Source: Enterobacterales bacterium
GTDB lineage: Bacteria > Pseudomonadota > Gammaproteobacteria > Enterobacterales > Enterobacteriaceae
Assembly (NCBI GenBank): GCA_003864575.1
Contig: BHES01000002.1
Location: 1-64,000, forward strand
DNA: 64,000 bases
Reading direction: 5' to 3'
A program made the translations under genes and the position numbers. The notes under the pieces are model-generated. The model was not told the origin of the DNA. It made no database searches and saw only the letters and a program-made list of their open reading frames with translations. Positions 45,144 to 57,035 of the stretch are shown one piece after another; position 1 is the first letter of the stretch; the number at the start of each line of letters is the position of its first letter.

Positions 45144-47570
45144 ATGGCGATCAAAAAGTTGCTCATAGCGTCGCTGCTGTTTGGCAGCGCCACCGTATAC
45201 GGTGCAGACGGTTTCGTAGTGAAAGATATTCATTTCGAAGGCCTGCAGCGAGTTGCCGTCGGTGCGGCGTTACTCAATATGCCGGTTCGCGTAGGTGATA
45301 CCATCACTGACGACGACATCAGTAATACCATTCGTGCATTGTTTGCCACTGGCAACTTTGAGGACGTTCGCGTCCTGCGTGATGGTAATACCCTGATTGT
45401 TCAGGTCAAAGAGCGCCCTACAATCGCCAGCATCACTTTCTCCGGTAACAAATCGGTGAAAGATGACATGCTGAAAGAAAACCTGGAAGCCTCTGGCGTC
45501 CGGGTTGGCGAAGCGCTGGACCGGACCACACTCACCAGCATTGAAAAAGGTCTTGAAGATTTCTATTACAGCGTGGGTAAATACAGTGCTTCGGTGAAAG
45601 CCGTTGTCACGCCTTTACCACGTAACCGCGTCGATCTGAAATTGGTCTTTACCGAAGGTGTATCTGCAAAAATTCAGCAGATCAACATCGTGGGTAACCA
45701 TGCCTTCAGCACCGACGAATTGATTTCGCGCTTCCAGCTACGTGATGAAGTTCCTTGGTGGAACGTGGTTGGTGATCGTAAATATCAGAAACAGAAACTG
45801 GCGGGTGACCTTGAAACCCTGCGCAGCTTCTATCTGGACCGCGGCTATGCACGTTTCAATATTGATTCGACTCAGGTCAGCCTGACGCCAGACAAGAAAG
45901 GCATCTATATCACTCTCAACATAACTGAAGGCGATCAGTACAAGCTTTCCGGTGTTGAAGTGAATGGCAGCATGGCCGGGCACTCAGCAGAAGTTGAAAG
46001 CCTGACTAAAATTGAAAAAGGTGAGCTTTATAACGGCGCGAAAGTGACCAAGATGGAAAACGACATCAAGCAAATGCTGGGTCGTTATGGTTACGCTTAT
46101 CCGCGCGTTCAAACTCAGCCTGAAATTAATGATACTGACAAGACCGTTAAACTGCATGTCAGCGTAGATGCCGGTAACAGGTACTATGTTCGTCACGTAC
46201 GTTTTGAAGGTAATGACACCAGTAAAGACAGTGTTCTGCGCCGCGAAATGCGTCAGATGGAAGGTGCCTGGTTAGGCAATGATCTGGTAGACAAAGGCAA
46301 AGAACGTCTTAACCGTTTGGGCTACTTCGATACCGTTGACGTCGATACGCAACGCGTCCCGGGCACGCCAGATCAGGTAGACGTTGTATACAAAGTGAAA
46401 GAGCGTAACACCGGTACTTTCAACTTTGGTGTGGGCTACGGTACTGAAAGTGGTATCAGTTTCCAGGCGGGTGTCCAACAGGACAACTGGTTGGGTACGG
46501 GTAACTCTGTAGGTATCAGTGGTACCAAAAACGATTATCAGACCTATGCTGAATTTACGATCACAGACCCTTACTTCACTGTTGATGGTGTGAGTCTGGG
46601 CGGTCGCGTGTTCTACAACGACTTTAAAGCGGATAACGCCGATCTGTCAGACTATACCAACAAGAGCTATGGTGTAGGTGGAACGCTGGGCTTCCCGATC
46701 AACGAGACCAATTCGTTGCGTCTGGGCCTGGATTACGTGCATAACGACCTGTCCAATATGGAACCTCAGGTCAGTATGTTCAGATACCTGAACTCAGTAG
46801 GAATTAATCCTCCTGTGACTGTGGGTACCGATACGACCTCTGACGCTGACTTTAGTGCGAATGACTTCTTCGCTAACCTGGGTTGGGGCTATAACAATCT
46901 CGACCGCGGTTACTTCCCAACGTCGGGTACTAAAGCCAGTCTGAACGGTAAAGTGACGGTTCCAGGTTCTGATAACGAGTATTACAAGATAACGTTCGAC
47001 TCAACCAGCTATTTGCCATTGAGTGAGAGCCGTAACTGGGTACTAATGGGTCGTGCGCGTGCAGGTTATGCGGATGGCTTAGGCGGTAAAGAAGTGCCGT
47101 TCTACGACAACTTCTATGCCGGTGGTTCCAGCAGTGTGCGTGGCTTCCAGTCGAATACTATCGGTCCTAAGGCGGCATACTATAACTGCGCCGCAGGAGC
47201 AGCGTCTTACAGCAATTGTCCGGTTAATAATTCCGACGATGCGGTAGGCGGTAACGCCATGGCTATTTTGAGTGCTGAACTGATCGTACCGACTCCGTTC
47301 ATCAGTGAGAAATATGCCAACTCTGTGCGTACCTCCGTGTTTGTTGATGGTGGTACTGTATGGGATACGTCATGGAAGAACACAGCAGAGACCGAAGCCG
47401 CGGGTGTACCTGATTACAGTAAACCAGACAACTTCCGCGTCTCTTCAGGTATTGCGCTGCAGTGGATGTCTCCACTGGGACCACTGGTCTTCTCTTACGC
47501 ACAACCTATTAAGAAATACGACGGTGATAAAGCGGAACAGTTCCAATTTAACATCGGTAAAACGTGGTAA
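45144..47570 (+). CDS. bamA: outer membrane protein assembly factor BamA
   Basis: 808 aa, POTRA repeats, C-terminal ...[23 protein letters not shown]. Confidence 0.98.
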   Translation: MAIKKLLIASLLFGSATVYGADGFVVKDIHFEGLQRVAVGAALLNMPVRVGDTITDDDISNTIRALFATGNFEDVRVLRDGNTLIVQVKERPTIASITFSGNKSVKDDMLKENLEASGVRVGEALDRTTLTSIEKGLEDFYYSVGKYSASVKAVVTPLPRNRVDLKLVFTEGVSAKIQQINIVGNHAFSTDELISRFQLRDEVPWWNVVGDRKYQKQKLAGDLETLRSFYLDRGYARFNIDSTQVSLTPDKKGIYITLNITEGDQYKLSGVEVNGSMAGHSAEVESLTKIEKGELYNGAKVTKMENDIKQMLGRYGYAYPRVQTQPEINDTDKTVKLHVSVDAGNRYYVRHVRFEGNDTSKDSVLRREMRQMEGAWLGNDLVDKGKERLNRLGYFDTVDVDTQRVPGTPDQVDVVYKVKERNTGTFNFGVGYGTESGISFQAGVQQDNWLGTGNSVGISGTKNDYQTYAEFTITDPYFTVDGVSLGGRVFYNDFKADNADLSDYTNKSYGVGGTLGFPINETNSLRLGLDYVHNDLSNMEPQVSMFRYLNSVGINPPVTVGTDTTSDADFSANDFFANLGWGYNNLDRGYFPTSGTKASLNGKVTVPGSDNEYYKITFDSTSYLPLSESRNWVLMGRARAGYADGLGGKEVPFYDNFYAGGSSSVRGFQSNTIGPKAAYYNCAAGAASYSNCPVNNSDDAVGGNAMAILSAELIVPTPFISEKYANSVRTSVFVDGGTVWDTSWKNTAETEAAGVPDYSKPDNFRVSSGIALQWMSPLGPLVFSYAQPIKKYDGDKAEQFQFNIGKTW

Positions 47571-47725
47571 CGCGTTAGCATTTTTAAGTCTTTACGCAGA
47601 AGTCGCAAAGATTTGAGTTCTTCCTCAACTCACGGGTGAATAGCCCGTGCTGTTGTTTTGTAACTCATTCTTATTGTGTAATTATCGTGCCAGATGGCAC
47701 AAACGGGTGATGGAAGGAGTTTATA

Positions 47726-48223
47726 GTGAAAAAGTGGTTATATGCCGCCGGCCTCGGTTTAGTTATGGCTTCTTCAGCAAGCGTACAAGCTGCTGACAAA
47801 ATTGCTGTTGTTAACGTACAAAGCATTTTCCAGCAAATGCCAGCACGTGATGCTGTAGCAAAACAGTTGGAAAATGAGTTCAAAGGTCGTGCAACTCAGC
47901 TGCAAACCCAAGAGCGTGATCTGCAGACTAAAATGCAGAAACTGCAACGTGATGGCTCAACGATGAAAGCCAGCGATCGCAGCAAGCTCGAAAAAGAAGT
48001 GATGGCTCAACGCGAAGATTTCTCTACAAAAGCTCAGGCTTTTGAACAAGATAACCGTCGTCGCCAGGCTGAAGAACGTAATAAAATCCTGAGCCGTATT
48101 CAGGATGCTGTTAAAGCAGTTGCCAGCAAACAAGGTTACGATGTTGTCATCGATGCTAACGCTGTGGCTTATGCCAACAGTGATAAAGACATCACTGCTG
48201 ATGTGCTGAAACAGGTTAAATAA
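47726..48223 (+). CDS. skp: periplasmic chaperone Skp
   Basis: Signal peptide plus [32 protein letters not shown]. Confidence 0.97.
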   Translation: MKKWLYAAGLGLVMASSASVQAADKIAVVNVQSIFQQMPARDAVAKQLENEFKGRATQLQTQERDLQTKMQKLQRDGSTMKASDRSKLEKEVMAQREDFSTKAQAFEQDNRRRQAEERNKILSRIQDAVKAVASKQGYDVVIDANAVAYANSDKDITADVLKQVK

Positions 48224-48225
48224 AC

Positions 48226-49248
48226 ATGCCTTCAATTCGACTGGCTGATCTCGCACAGCAGTTGGATGCACAATTGCACGGTGATGGCGATCTCGCCATC
48301 ACCGGCATTGCTTCAATGCATTCCGCACACTCTGAGCAAATCACGTTTTTATCAAACAGCCGTTACCGTGAACAGTTAGCGACCTGCGCCGCAGGGGCTG
48401 TAGTGTTGACGGAAGCGGATCTGCCATTTTGCCAAACAGCGGCATTAGTGGTTAAAAACCCTTACCTGACTTACGCACGAATGGCGCAGTTGCTCGACAC
48501 CACGCCAGCCCCTGCTCAGGATATTGCCGCAAGTGCGGTCATTTCTGACAGCGCAACGTTAGGGAAGAATGTCTCGGTAGGTGCAAACGCCGTGATCGAG
48601 TCTGGCGTAGTTCTCGGCGATAACGTGGTTATCGGCGCCGGCTGTTTCATTGGCAAGAATGCAAAATTAGGGGCAGGAACCCGTATTTGGGCTAATGTGT
48701 CTATCTATCATAACGTTGAAATTGGCGAAGCTTGCCTTATCCAGTCTGGCACCGTGATCGGAGCCGATGGCTTTGGTTATGCCAACGATCGTGGCAATTG
48801 GATTAAAATCCCTCAGCTCGGTACGGTCTTAATTGGTGACCGCGTTGAAATTGGTGCCTGTACGACGATTGACCGTGGTGCGCTTGACGATACCATTATT
48901 GGTCACGGTGTCATCATCGATAACCAATGTCAGATTGCACACAACGTCGTGATTGGAGACAATACTGCTGTTGCAGGCGGCGTTATTATGGCCGGAAGTC
49001 TGAAAATTGGACGTTACTGCCAGATAGGCGGAGCCAGTGTTATCAACGGTCATATGGAAATTTGTGATAAGGCCGTAGTGACAGGAATGGGAATGGTGAT
49101 GCGACCAATCACTGAACCTGGGGTATACTCCTCCGGTATTCCGTTACAACCGAATAAAGTGTGGCGTAAAACCGCTGCGTTGGTAATGAATATCGATGAG
49201 ATGAATAAGCGCTTAAAAGCTGTCGAGCGTAAAATCGAAGAAGACTAA
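48226..49248 (+). CDS. lpxD: UDP-3-O-(3-hydroxymyristoyl)glucosamine N-acyltransferase
   Basis: [23 protein letters not shown]; hexapeptide repeats. Confidence 0.97.
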   Translation: MPSIRLADLAQQLDAQLHGDGDLAITGIASMHSAHSEQITFLSNSRYREQLATCAAGAVVLTEADLPFCQTAALVVKNPYLTYARMAQLLDTTPAPAQDIAASAVISDSATLGKNVSVGANAVIESGVVLGDNVVIGAGCFIGKNAKLGAGTRIWANVSIYHNVEIGEACLIQSGTVIGADGFGYANDRGNWIKIPQLGTVLIGDRVEIGACTTIDRGALDDTIIGHGVIIDNQCQIAHNVVIGDNTAVAGGVIMAGSLKIGRYCQIGGASVINGHMEICDKAVVTGMGMVMRPITEPGVYSSGIPLQPNKVWRKTAALVMNIDEMNKRLKAVERKIEED

Positions 49249-49316
49249 GTTACCGACTACAGTGCTGCTGGAACCTGGCTATGAGTGCCAAATCCGGCGG
49301 CACATGTTTCTATTTG

Positions 49317-49355
49317 CGGCCTGCCTAATGACCTCTTTGAGGATCAAGCAGGCCG
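49317..49355 (+). promoter_or_regulatory. nested hairpin in the lpxD-fabZ intergenic region
   Basis: Outer CGGCCTGC (49317-24)/GCAGGCCG (49348-55), inner CCTC TTT GAGG (49331-41); about 40 nt before the fabZ TTG start. Confidence 0.5.
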
Positions 49356-49393
49356 TGTTATTGATGCCATCAGTTTTAGACAGGAAGAGTATT

Positions 49394-49849
49394 TTGACAA
49401 CTGACACTCATACTCTGCGTATTGAAGAGATATTGGATCTGCTACCACACCGTTATCCGTTCTTGCTGGTTGACCGCGTGTTGGATTTCGAAAAAGGGAA
49501 GTTTTTACGCGCAGTGAAAAACGTTTCTTTCAACGAACCGTTCTTCCAGGGCCATTTCCCGGGTAAGCCTATTTTCCCAGGCGTGTTGATTCTTGAAGCG
49601 ATGGCGCAGGCCACTGGTATCTTAGCGTTCAAAAGCGTAGGTAAATTAGAACCCGGTGAGCTGTACTATTTTGCTGCCATTGATGATGCGCGTTTCAAAC
49701 GTCCGGTATTGCCGGGTGACCAGATGATCCTTGAAGTTGAATTTATTAAAGAGCGTCGCGGTGTTGCTCGTTTCAAAGGTGTCGCAAAAGTAGATGGTGA
49801 GATTGCTTGCGAGGCAACCATGATGTGCGCCCGCCGCCGGGAGGCTTAA
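49394..49849 (+). CDS. fabZ: 3-hydroxyacyl-ACP dehydratase FabZ (TTG start)
   Basis: [68 protein letters not shown] start by recalled homology, as in E. coli. Confidence 0.95.
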   Translation: MTTDTHTLRIEEILDLLPHRYPFLLVDRVLDFEKGKFLRAVKNVSFNEPFFQGHFPGKPIFPGVLILEAMAQATGILAFKSVGKLEPGELYYFAAIDDARFKRPVLPGDQMILEVEFIKERRGVARFKGVAKVDGEIACEATMMCARRREA

Positions 49850-49852
49850 TAC

Positions 49853-50641
49853 GTGATAGACAAAACCGCCTTTATTCATCCAAGCGCTATTGTTGAAGAC
49901 GGTGCCGTTATCGGTGCCGGTGTTCATATCGGGCCTTTCTGTTATGTCGGTTCCCAGGTGGAAATCGGTGGAGGTACTGAGCTTAAATCACACGTTGTTC
50001 TTAATGGCGTGACCAAAATTGGTCGCGACAACCGCATTTTTCAGTTCGTTTCCATTGGTGAAATTAACCAAGACCTGAAATATGCCGGTGAACCAACACG
50101 CGTTGAAGTCGGCGATCGCAACAATATTCGTGAGAGCGTCACCATTCATCGTGGTACCGTTCAGGGCGGTGGCTTGACCAAAGTGGGCAACGATAACCTT
50201 TTGATGGTTAACGCACATATTGCCCACGATTGTGCCATTGGAAATCACTGTATTTTAGCCAATAACGCGACGTTAGGTGGTCATGTTGAGATTGACGATC
50301 ACGCTATCATTGGTGGCATGACCGCGGTACATCAGTTCTGTATCATCGGTGCACACGTGATGGTTGGCGGCTGTTCTGGCGTTGCTCAGGACGTTCCTCC
50401 GTTTGTTATTGCTCAGGGCAACCACGCTACGCCATTCGGTATTAATATCGAAGGGCTCAAACGTCGCGGTTTCGACAAGCCTTCACTGCATGCTATCCGT
50501 AACGCTTACAAACTATTGTACCGTAGTGGAAAAACGCTGGAAGAAGCCTTACCGGAAATCGCCGAAATTGCCGCAGAGTTCCCGGCAGTGAAACCTTTCA
50601 GTGATTTCTTTGCCCGTTCTACGCGCGGCATCATCCGCTGA
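49853..50641 (+). CDS. lpxA: UDP-N-acetylglucosamine acyltransferase
   Basis: [33 protein letters not shown]; LbH repeats; GTG start. Confidence 0.98.
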   Translation: MIDKTAFIHPSAIVEDGAVIGAGVHIGPFCYVGSQVEIGGGTELKSHVVLNGVTKIGRDNRIFQFVSIGEINQDLKYAGEPTRVEVGDRNNIRESVTIHRGTVQGGGLTKVGNDNLLMVNAHIAHDCAIGNHCILANNATLGGHVEIDDHAIIGGMTAVHQFCIIGAHVMVGGCSGVAQDVPPFVIAQGNHATPFGINIEGLKRRGFDKPSLHAIRNAYKLLYRSGKTLEEALPEIAEIAAEFPAVKPFSDFFARSTRGIIR

Positions 50642-50689
50642 CAGACTGGCCATTCGGTAAATTTTCATTCGGCGAATAAGCGGTAAATA

Positions 50690-51838
50690 ATGCAAAAGTC
50701 TTTTCTGACAATCGGCTTGGTGGCCGGTGAAACCTCCGGGGATATTCTGGGTGCCGGTTTAATCCGCGCACTTAAGAAACACCATCCTGACGCCCGCTTT
50801 GTCGGCGTCGCTGGGCCATTGATGCAGGCCGAGGGATGTGAAGCCTGGTACGAAATGGAAGAATTGGCTGTCATGGGCGTGGTAGAGGTTCTGGAACGTC
50901 TGCCACGCCTGTTGAAAATCCGCAAAGACCTGACTCAGCGATTCTCTGCCTTAAAACCGGATGTCTTCGTAGGTATTGACGCGCCTGACTTCAATATCAC
51001 CCTTGAAGGGCGTCTTAAGCAGCGCGGTATCCGCACCATTCATTATGTCAGCCCTTCAGTCTGGGCCTGGCGGCAAAAGCGTGTTTTCAAAATTGGGAAA
51101 GCCACCGATATGGTGTTGGCCTTTCTGCCTTTTGAAAAAGCGTTTTACGATAAATTTAACGTACCCTGCCGTTTTATCGGCCATACAATGGCTGACTCCA
51201 TGCCATTGCAGCCTGACAAACAGGCAGCACGTAGCGCATTGGGCATTCCTGATGATGTACATTGTCTGGCTTTATTACCGGGCAGTCGTCATGCGGAAGT
51301 GGAGATGCTCAGTGCAGACTTCCTTAAAACGGCGTTACAGCTGCGTCAAACCTATCCGGATTTACATATCGTGGTTCCGCTGGTTAATGCAAAACGACGT
51401 GAGCAGTTCGAGCGAATTAAGGCTGACATTGCCCCTGATTTGCCTGCGCATCTGCTTGATGGGCAGGCGCGCAACGCGATGATAGCCAGTGATGCTGCAC
51501 TGCTGGCCTCGGGCACCGCCGCGCTGGAATGCATGTTGGCGAAATGCCCAATGGTGGTGGGGTATCGTATGAAACCTTTTACCTATTGGATTGCGGAACG
51601 TCTGGTGAAAACGCCGTATGTTTCCTTGCCGAATCTGCTCGCCGGACGCGAAATTGTCACCGAACTGCTGCAAACCGAATGTGTACCGGAGAAATTATCT
51701 GCCGCATTATTGCCTTTGCTAGCCGGTGGCGAAAAAAGCCGGGAGTTGCAGAGCACCTTCCTGGCATTGCATGAAAGTATTCGTTGCGATGCAGACGAGC
51801 AGGCCGCTCAGGCCGTGATGGAACTGGCAAAACGATGA
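50690..51838 (+). CDS. lpxB: lipid-A-disaccharide synthase
   Basis: [43 protein letters not shown]. Confidence 0.98.
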   Translation: MQKSFLTIGLVAGETSGDILGAGLIRALKKHHPDARFVGVAGPLMQAEGCEAWYEMEELAVMGVVEVLERLPRLLKIRKDLTQRFSALKPDVFVGIDAPDFNITLEGRLKQRGIRTIHYVSPSVWAWRQKRVFKIGKATDMVLAFLPFEKAFYDKFNVPCRFIGHTMADSMPLQPDKQAARSALGIPDDVHCLALLPGSRHAEVEMLSADFLKTALQLRQTYPDLHIVVPLVNAKRREQFERIKADIAPDLPAHLLDGQARNAMIASDAALLASGTAALECMLAKCPMVVGYRMKPFTYWIAERLVKTPYVSLPNLLAGREIVTELLQTECVPEKLSAALLPLLAGGEKSRELQSTFLALHESIRCDADEQAAQAVMELAKR

Positions 51839-52431
51839 GCGATATTTTTGTTTATCCGCAGGCGTTGTGCATTGCGGGCGTGGATGAAGTCGGTCGTGGG
51901 CCACTGGTAGGCGCTGTCGTCACCGCTGCGGTGATCCTTGATCCAGCCAGACCTATCATCGGCCTGGCAGATTCCAAAAAACTCAGCGAAAAGCGTCGCG
52001 AAGCGTTATATATCGAAATTAAAGAGAAGGCCCTCGCCTGGAGTTTAGGGCGTGCAGAGCCTCATGAAATTGATGAGTTGAATATTTTGCATGCCACCAT
52101 GCTGGCGATGCAAAGGGCAGTAGCCGGTCTCGGTATTACGCCCGACATGGTATTAATTGATGGCAACCGTTGCCCAAAATTGCCTATGGCCTCTCAGGCC
52201 GTGGTCAAAGGCGACAGCAAAGTCGCAGAAATTAGTGCGGCCTCCATTTTAGCTAAAGTGACTCGCGATCGTGAGATGGTTGAGCTGGATCTTCAGTTCC
52301 CTGAATACGGTTTTGCTCAGCACAAAGGCTATCCAACACCTGTTCATCTCGAAAGTCTGGCGAGACTGGGTGCCACATCGCATCACCGGCGCAGTTTTGC
52401 ACCGGTCAGACGCGCACTGAATCTGGCTTAG
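51835..52431 (+). CDS. rnhB: ribonuclease HII
   Basis: [43 protein letters not shown]; start ATG 51835 overlaps the lpxB stop. Confidence 0.97.
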   Translation: MSDIFVYPQALCIAGVDEVGRGPLVGAVVTAAVILDPARPIIGLADSKKLSEKRREALYIEIKEKALAWSLGRAEPHEIDELNILHATMLAMQRAVAGLGITPDMVLIDGNRCPKLPMASQAVVKGDSKVAEISAASILAKVTRDREMVELDLQFPEYGFAQHKGYPTPVHLESLARLGATSHHRRSFAPVRRALNLA

Positions 52432-52510
52432 CTGGCGCGTATTAAGCACCAGCCACAGTAGTTGTCATTCCGACAATCGTTCATTCATTACTCATTTCTG
52501 GACTCTGGAT

Positions 52511-55500
52511 ATGGCCGAACCTCGTTTTATTCATCTTCGTGTACACAGTGACTACTCCATGGTGGATGGGTTAGCCAAGGTTGGTCCGTTGGTGAAACGC
52601 GCGGCATCACTCGGCATGCCAGCCCTTGGCATTACCGACTTTACCAACCTTTGCGGGCTGGTGAAGTTCTACGGCTCAGCCCACGGCGCGGGGATCAAGC
52701 CGATTATCGGCGCCGATTTCAACGTACAAAGTGAGATACTCGGTGATGAACTGGCGCAGTTGACCGTGCTGGCGATGAACAACCAAGGCTATCAGAATCT
52801 TACTTTGCTCATTTCCCGGGCTTATCAGCGCGGCTATGGCGCCGCAGGGCCGATCATTGATCGTGACTGGCTTGCTGAACTCAATGAAGGCCTGATCCTG
52901 CTTTCCGGGGCCAAAATGGGGGATGTCGGTAAATTCCTTATGCGTGGTAATCAGCCGCAGGTTGAACAGTGTCTGGAGTTTTATCAGCAATATTTTGCTG
53001 ACCGCTATTATCTGGAATTGATCCGCACTGGCCGTCCGGAAGAAGAGAACTACCTCCATGCTGCTGTCGCGTTGGCCGTCGAGCGTGATTTGCCGGTGGT
53101 GGCCACCAATGACGTGCGTTTTCTGGTGCAGGGTGATTTCGATGCCCATGAAATCCGCGTTGCTATCCACGATGGTTTTACTCTCGATGATCCCAAACGT
53201 CCGCGAAATTACACGCCGCAGCAATATATGCGCAGCGAAGATGAGATGTGCGAACTGTTTGAGGATATCCCGGAAGCCTTGCTCAACAGCGTAGAGATCG
53301 CCAAGCGTTGTAACGTCACGATTCGTCTTGGTGAATATTTCCTGCCGCAGTTCCCGACCGGGGATATGAGCACCGAAGATTTCCTGGTAGTGAAATCAAA
53401 GGAAGGATTGGAGGAGCGCCTCGAGTTTCTGTTCCCCGATCCCGAGCAACGCTTACTAAAGCGGCCTGAATACGACGACCGTCTTACGTTAGAACTTGGC
53501 GTGATCAACCAGATGGGCTTCCCAGGCTACTTTTTGATCGTGATGGAGTTTATCCAGTGGTCCAAAGACAATGACGTGCCAGTCGGGCCGGGGCGTGGTT
53601 CCGGTGCCGGTTCTCTGGTGGCGTATGCGCTGAAGATCACCGACCTCGATCCGCTGGAATTTGACCTGCTTTTCGAACGTTTTCTCAACCCGGAACGTGT
53701 ATCCATGCCCGACTTTGACGTCGACTTCTGCATGGAAAAACGCGATCTGGTGATTGACCATGTGGCTGAAATGTACGGCCGCGAGGCGGTTTCGCAGATC
53801 ATTACTTTTGGTACGATGGCGGCAAAAGCCGTAATTCGCGATGTAGGCCGTGTACTGGGACATCCTTACGGTTTTGTCGACCGTATTTCAAAACTGGTGC
53901 CGCCAGATCCGGGTATGACGCTGGAAAAAGCCTTCGCGGCTGAGCCTCAGTTGCCGGAAATTTATGAGGCCGATGAAGAAGTTCGCGCGCTGATCGATAT
54001 GGCCCGCAAGCTCGAAGGTGTCACCCGTAACGCCGGTAAACATGCCGGTGGGGTGGTGATCGCGCCGACCAAAATTACGGACTTCGCGCCTCTGTACTGT
54101 GATGCCGAGGGCAACCATCCGGTTACTCAGTTCGATAAAAATGACGTGGAATATGCCGGGCTGGTGAAGTTTGACTTCCTCGGTCTGCGCACGTTGACTA
54201 TCATCGACTGGGCGCTGGGCATGATTAACGCCCGGCGTGCTAAAACCGGCCTCGAACCTATTGATATCGCTGCTATTCCGCTCGAAGACAAGAAAAGCTT
54301 CGATATGCTGCAGCGATCTGAAACTACCGCGGTATTCCAGCTTGAATCCCGCGGCATGAAAGATTTGATCAAACGTTTGAAGCCTGACTGCTTCGAAGAC
54401 ATGATCGCCCTGGTGGCACTGTTCCGCCCCGGTCCTTTGCAGTCTGGCATGGTGGATAACTTCATCGACCGTAAGCATGGTCGCGAAGAGCTTTCCTATC
54501 CGGATATTCAGTGGCAGCACGAATCGCTGAAACCTGTGCTTGAGCCGACGTATGGCATCATCCTGTATCAGGAACAGGTTATGCAGATTGCTCAGGTGCT
54601 GGCCGGATACTCGCTGGGCGGCGCGGACATGCTGCGTCGTGCGATGGGTAAGAAAAACCCGGTCGAAATGGCCAAGCAACGCGGCGGCTTTGAAGATGGT
54701 GCGAAATCTCGCGGTATCGACGGCGAACTGGCGGTAAAAATCTTCGATCTGGTGGAAAAATTCGCCGGTTATGGATTTAACAAATCTCACTCAGCAGCCT
54801 ATGCGCTGGTCTCCTATCAGACCTTATGGCTGAAAGCGCATTATCCGGCTGAATTTATGGCGGCGGTCATGACCGCTGATATGGATAACACCGAGAAGGT
54901 TGTTGGGTTGGTGGACGAATGCTGGCGCATGGGACTTAAAATCCTGCCGCCAGACATCAATAGCGGTTTGTACCATTTCCACGTCAATGACGAAGGTGAA
55001 ATCGTCTACGGTATCGGCGCGATTAAAGGCGTGGGCGAAGGCCCGATTGAAGCAATTATTGAAGCCCGTAACGAAGGTGGCTATTTCAAAGAGCTGTTTG
55101 ATTTGTGCGCGCGTGCCGATGTCAAAAAACTGAATAAACGTATTCTCGAAAAACTGATCATGTCCGGTGCATTCGACCGTTTGGGGCCACACCGTGCTGC
55201 CCTGATGAGTTCGTTGCCCGATGCGCTGAAAGCCGCCGATCAACATGCTAAAGCCGAAGCGATTGGTCAGGTCGATATGTTCGGCGTACTGGCTGAAGCG
55301 CCTGAGCAGGTTGAGAAATCTTACGCCAACGTTACGCGCTGGCCGGAACAAACGGTGCTGGATGGTGAACGAGAAACCCTCGGGCTCTACCTGACCGGGC
55401 ATCCGATCACCCAGTATCTGAAAGAGATTGAACGCTATGGCGGTGGCCAGCGTTTGAAAGATATACACCCGACCGATCGGGGGAAAATGACTATCGCCGT

Positions 55501-55993
55501 AGGATTAGTGATCGCGGCGAGAGTGATGGTAACCAAGCGGGGGAACCGCATTGGTATCTGTACGCTGGACGACCGTTCAGGGCGACTGGAAGTCATGCTG
55601 TTCACCGAGGCTTTGGAAAAATTCCAGCATTTATTGGAAAAAGACCGTATCCTTATCGCGACAGGACAGGTCAGCTTTGATGACTTCAGCGGCGGGCTTA
55701 AAATGATGGCCCGCGATGTTATGGACATCAGTGAAGCTCGTGAAAAATATGCTCGCGGTCTTGCTATCTCGCTGACTGACAGGCAAATTGATGACCAGCT
55801 TTTGAACCGCCTCCGCCAATCGTTGGAACCACATCGATCGGGGACGATACCAGTACATCTGTACTACCAAAGAGAAAATGCGCGTGCCCGGCTACGATTC
55901 GGTGCGTCATGGCGTGTTACGCCAACCGATAAACTGTTGCTGGATCTGCGGACACTTGTAGGTACCGAGCAGGTGGAACTGGAATTTGACTAA
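52511..55993 (+). CDS. dnaE: DNA polymerase III subunit alpha
   Basis: 1160 aa, PHP domain [44 protein letters not shown] catalytic motif. Confidence 0.99.
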   Translation: MAEPRFIHLRVHSDYSMVDGLAKVGPLVKRAASLGMPALGITDFTNLCGLVKFYGSAHGAGIKPIIGADFNVQSEILGDELAQLTVLAMNNQGYQNLTLLISRAYQRGYGAAGPIIDRDWLAELNEGLILLSGAKMGDVGKFLMRGNQPQVEQCLEFYQQYFADRYYLELIRTGRPEEENYLHAAVALAVERDLPVVATNDVRFLVQGDFDAHEIRVAIHDGFTLDDPKRPRNYTPQQYMRSEDEMCELFEDIPEALLNSVEIAKRCNVTIRLGEYFLPQFPTGDMSTEDFLVVKSKEGLEERLEFLFPDPEQRLLKRPEYDDRLTLELGVINQMGFPGYFLIVMEFIQWSKDNDVPVGPGRGSGAGSLVAYALKITDLDPLEFDLLFERFLNPERVSMPDFDVDFCMEKRDLVIDHVAEMYGREAVSQIITFGTMAAKAVIRDVGRVLGHPYGFVDRISKLVPPDPGMTLEKAFAAEPQLPEIYEADEEVRALIDMARKLEGVTRNAGKHAGGVVIAPTKITDFAPLYCDAEGNHPVTQFDKNDVEYAGLVKFDFLGLRTLTIIDWALGMINARRAKTGLEPIDIAAIPLEDKKSFDMLQRSETTAVFQLESRGMKDLIKRLKPDCFEDMIALVALFRPGPLQSGMVDNFIDRKHGREELSYPDIQWQHESLKPVLEPTYGIILYQEQVMQIAQVLAGYSLGGADMLRRAMGKKNPVEMAKQRGGFEDGAKSRGIDGELAVKIFDLVEKFAGYGFNKSHSAAYALVSYQTLWLKAHYPAEFMAAVMTADMDNTEKVVGLVDECWRMGLKILPPDINSGLYHFHVNDEGEIVYGIGAIKGVGEGPIEAIIEARNEGGYFKELFDLCARADVKKLNKRILEKLIMSGAFDRLGPHRAALMSSLPDALKAADQHAKAEAIGQVDMFGVLAEAPEQVEKSYANVTRWPEQTVLDGERETLGLYLTGHPITQYLKEIERYGGGQRLKDIHPTDRGKMTIAVGLVIAARVMVTKRGNRIGICTLDDRSGRLEVMLFTEALEKFQHLLEKDRILIATGQVSFDDFSGGLKMMARDVMDISEAREKYARGLAISLTDRQIDDQLLNRLRQSLEPHRSGTIPVHLYYQRENARARLRFGASWRVTPTDKLLLDLRTLVGTEQVELEFD

Positions 55994-56005
55994 AATAGGA
56001 ATGCT

Positions 56006-56965
56006 ATGAGTCTGAATTTTCTTGATTTTGAACAGCCGATTGCGGAGCTGGAAGCGAAAATTGACTCGCTGACTGCAGTCAGCCGTCAAGACGAAAAATT
56101 GGATATTAATCTGGACGAGGAAGTTGAACGCCTGCGTGAAAAAAGCGTTGAACTGACCCGTAAGATTTTCTCTGATCTGGGTGCCTGGCAGATTGCCCAA
56201 CTGGCACGCCATCCGCGTCGCCCTTACACCCTGGATTACATCAAACATATCTTTACCGATTTTGATGAGCTGGCCGGTGATCGCGCTTATGCAGATGACA
56301 AAGCTATTGTTGGCGGCATCGCTCGTTTAGGCGAGCGCGCTGTGATGATCATTGGTCATCAGAAAGGCCGTGAAACAAAAGAAAAAATCCGCCGTAACTT
56401 CGGTATGCCGGCTCCTGAAGGCTATCGCAAAGCGCTGCGTTTGATGGAAATGGCTGAGCGCTTCAAGCTGCCAATCATTACCTTCATCGACACACCGGGG
56501 GCTTATCCGGGCGTTGGTGCTGAAGAACGCGGTCAGTCTGAGGCTATCGCACGCAATCTGCGTGAAATGTCCCGTCTGAACGTGCCGGTTATCTGTACCG
56601 TGATCGGTGAGGGTGGTTCCGGTGGCGCGCTGGCGATTGGTGTTGGCGACAAAGTTAACATGCTGCAATACAGCACCTACTCGGTGATTTCACCAGAAGG
56701 CTGTGCGTCAATTCTGTGGAAAAGTGCTGATAAAGCCCCACTGGCAGCTGAAGCGATGGGTATCGTTGCCCCTCGTTTGAAAGAACTGAAACTGATTGAC
56801 TCGGTTATCCCTGAACCACTGGGTGGCGCGCATCGTGACGTTCCTGCCATGGCGGCTTCACTGCGTGCACAACTGGAAGCCGATCTTAGCGATCTGGATG
56901 TGTTGAACAATGAAGAACTGCGCAACCGTCGTTATCAGCGTCTGATGACTTACGGTTACTGCTGA
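56006..56965 (+). CDS. accA: acetyl-CoA carboxylase carboxyltransferase subunit alpha
   Basis: [64 protein letters not shown]. Confidence 0.99.
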   Translation: MSLNFLDFEQPIAELEAKIDSLTAVSRQDEKLDINLDEEVERLREKSVELTRKIFSDLGAWQIAQLARHPRRPYTLDYIKHIFTDFDELAGDRAYADDKAIVGGIARLGERAVMIIGHQKGRETKEKIRRNFGMPAPEGYRKALRLMEMAERFKLPIITFIDTPGAYPGVGAEERGQSEAIARNLREMSRLNVPVICTVIGEGGSGGALAIGVGDKVNMLQYSTYSVISPEGCASILWKSADKAPLAAEAMGIVAPRLKELKLIDSVIPEPLGGAHRDVPAMAASLRAQLEADLSDLDVLNNEELRNRRYQRLMTYGYC

Positions 56966-56990
56966 GTTATCCCGGCACTAAAAAACTCTG

Positions 56991-57020
56991 AAAGGCCGTG
57001 CTTGCACGGCCTTTTTTATT
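56991..57020 (+). terminator. accA terminator
   Basis: AAAGGCCGTGC TT GCACGGCCTTT TTT. Confidence 0.85.
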
Positions 57021-57035
57021 AGAAGGATTTGTCAG

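Noticed and set aside
53888-54790. 300-aa minus-strand ORF opposite dnaE
   Set aside because: Shadow ORF over a highly conserved polymerase; composition typical of antisense reading.
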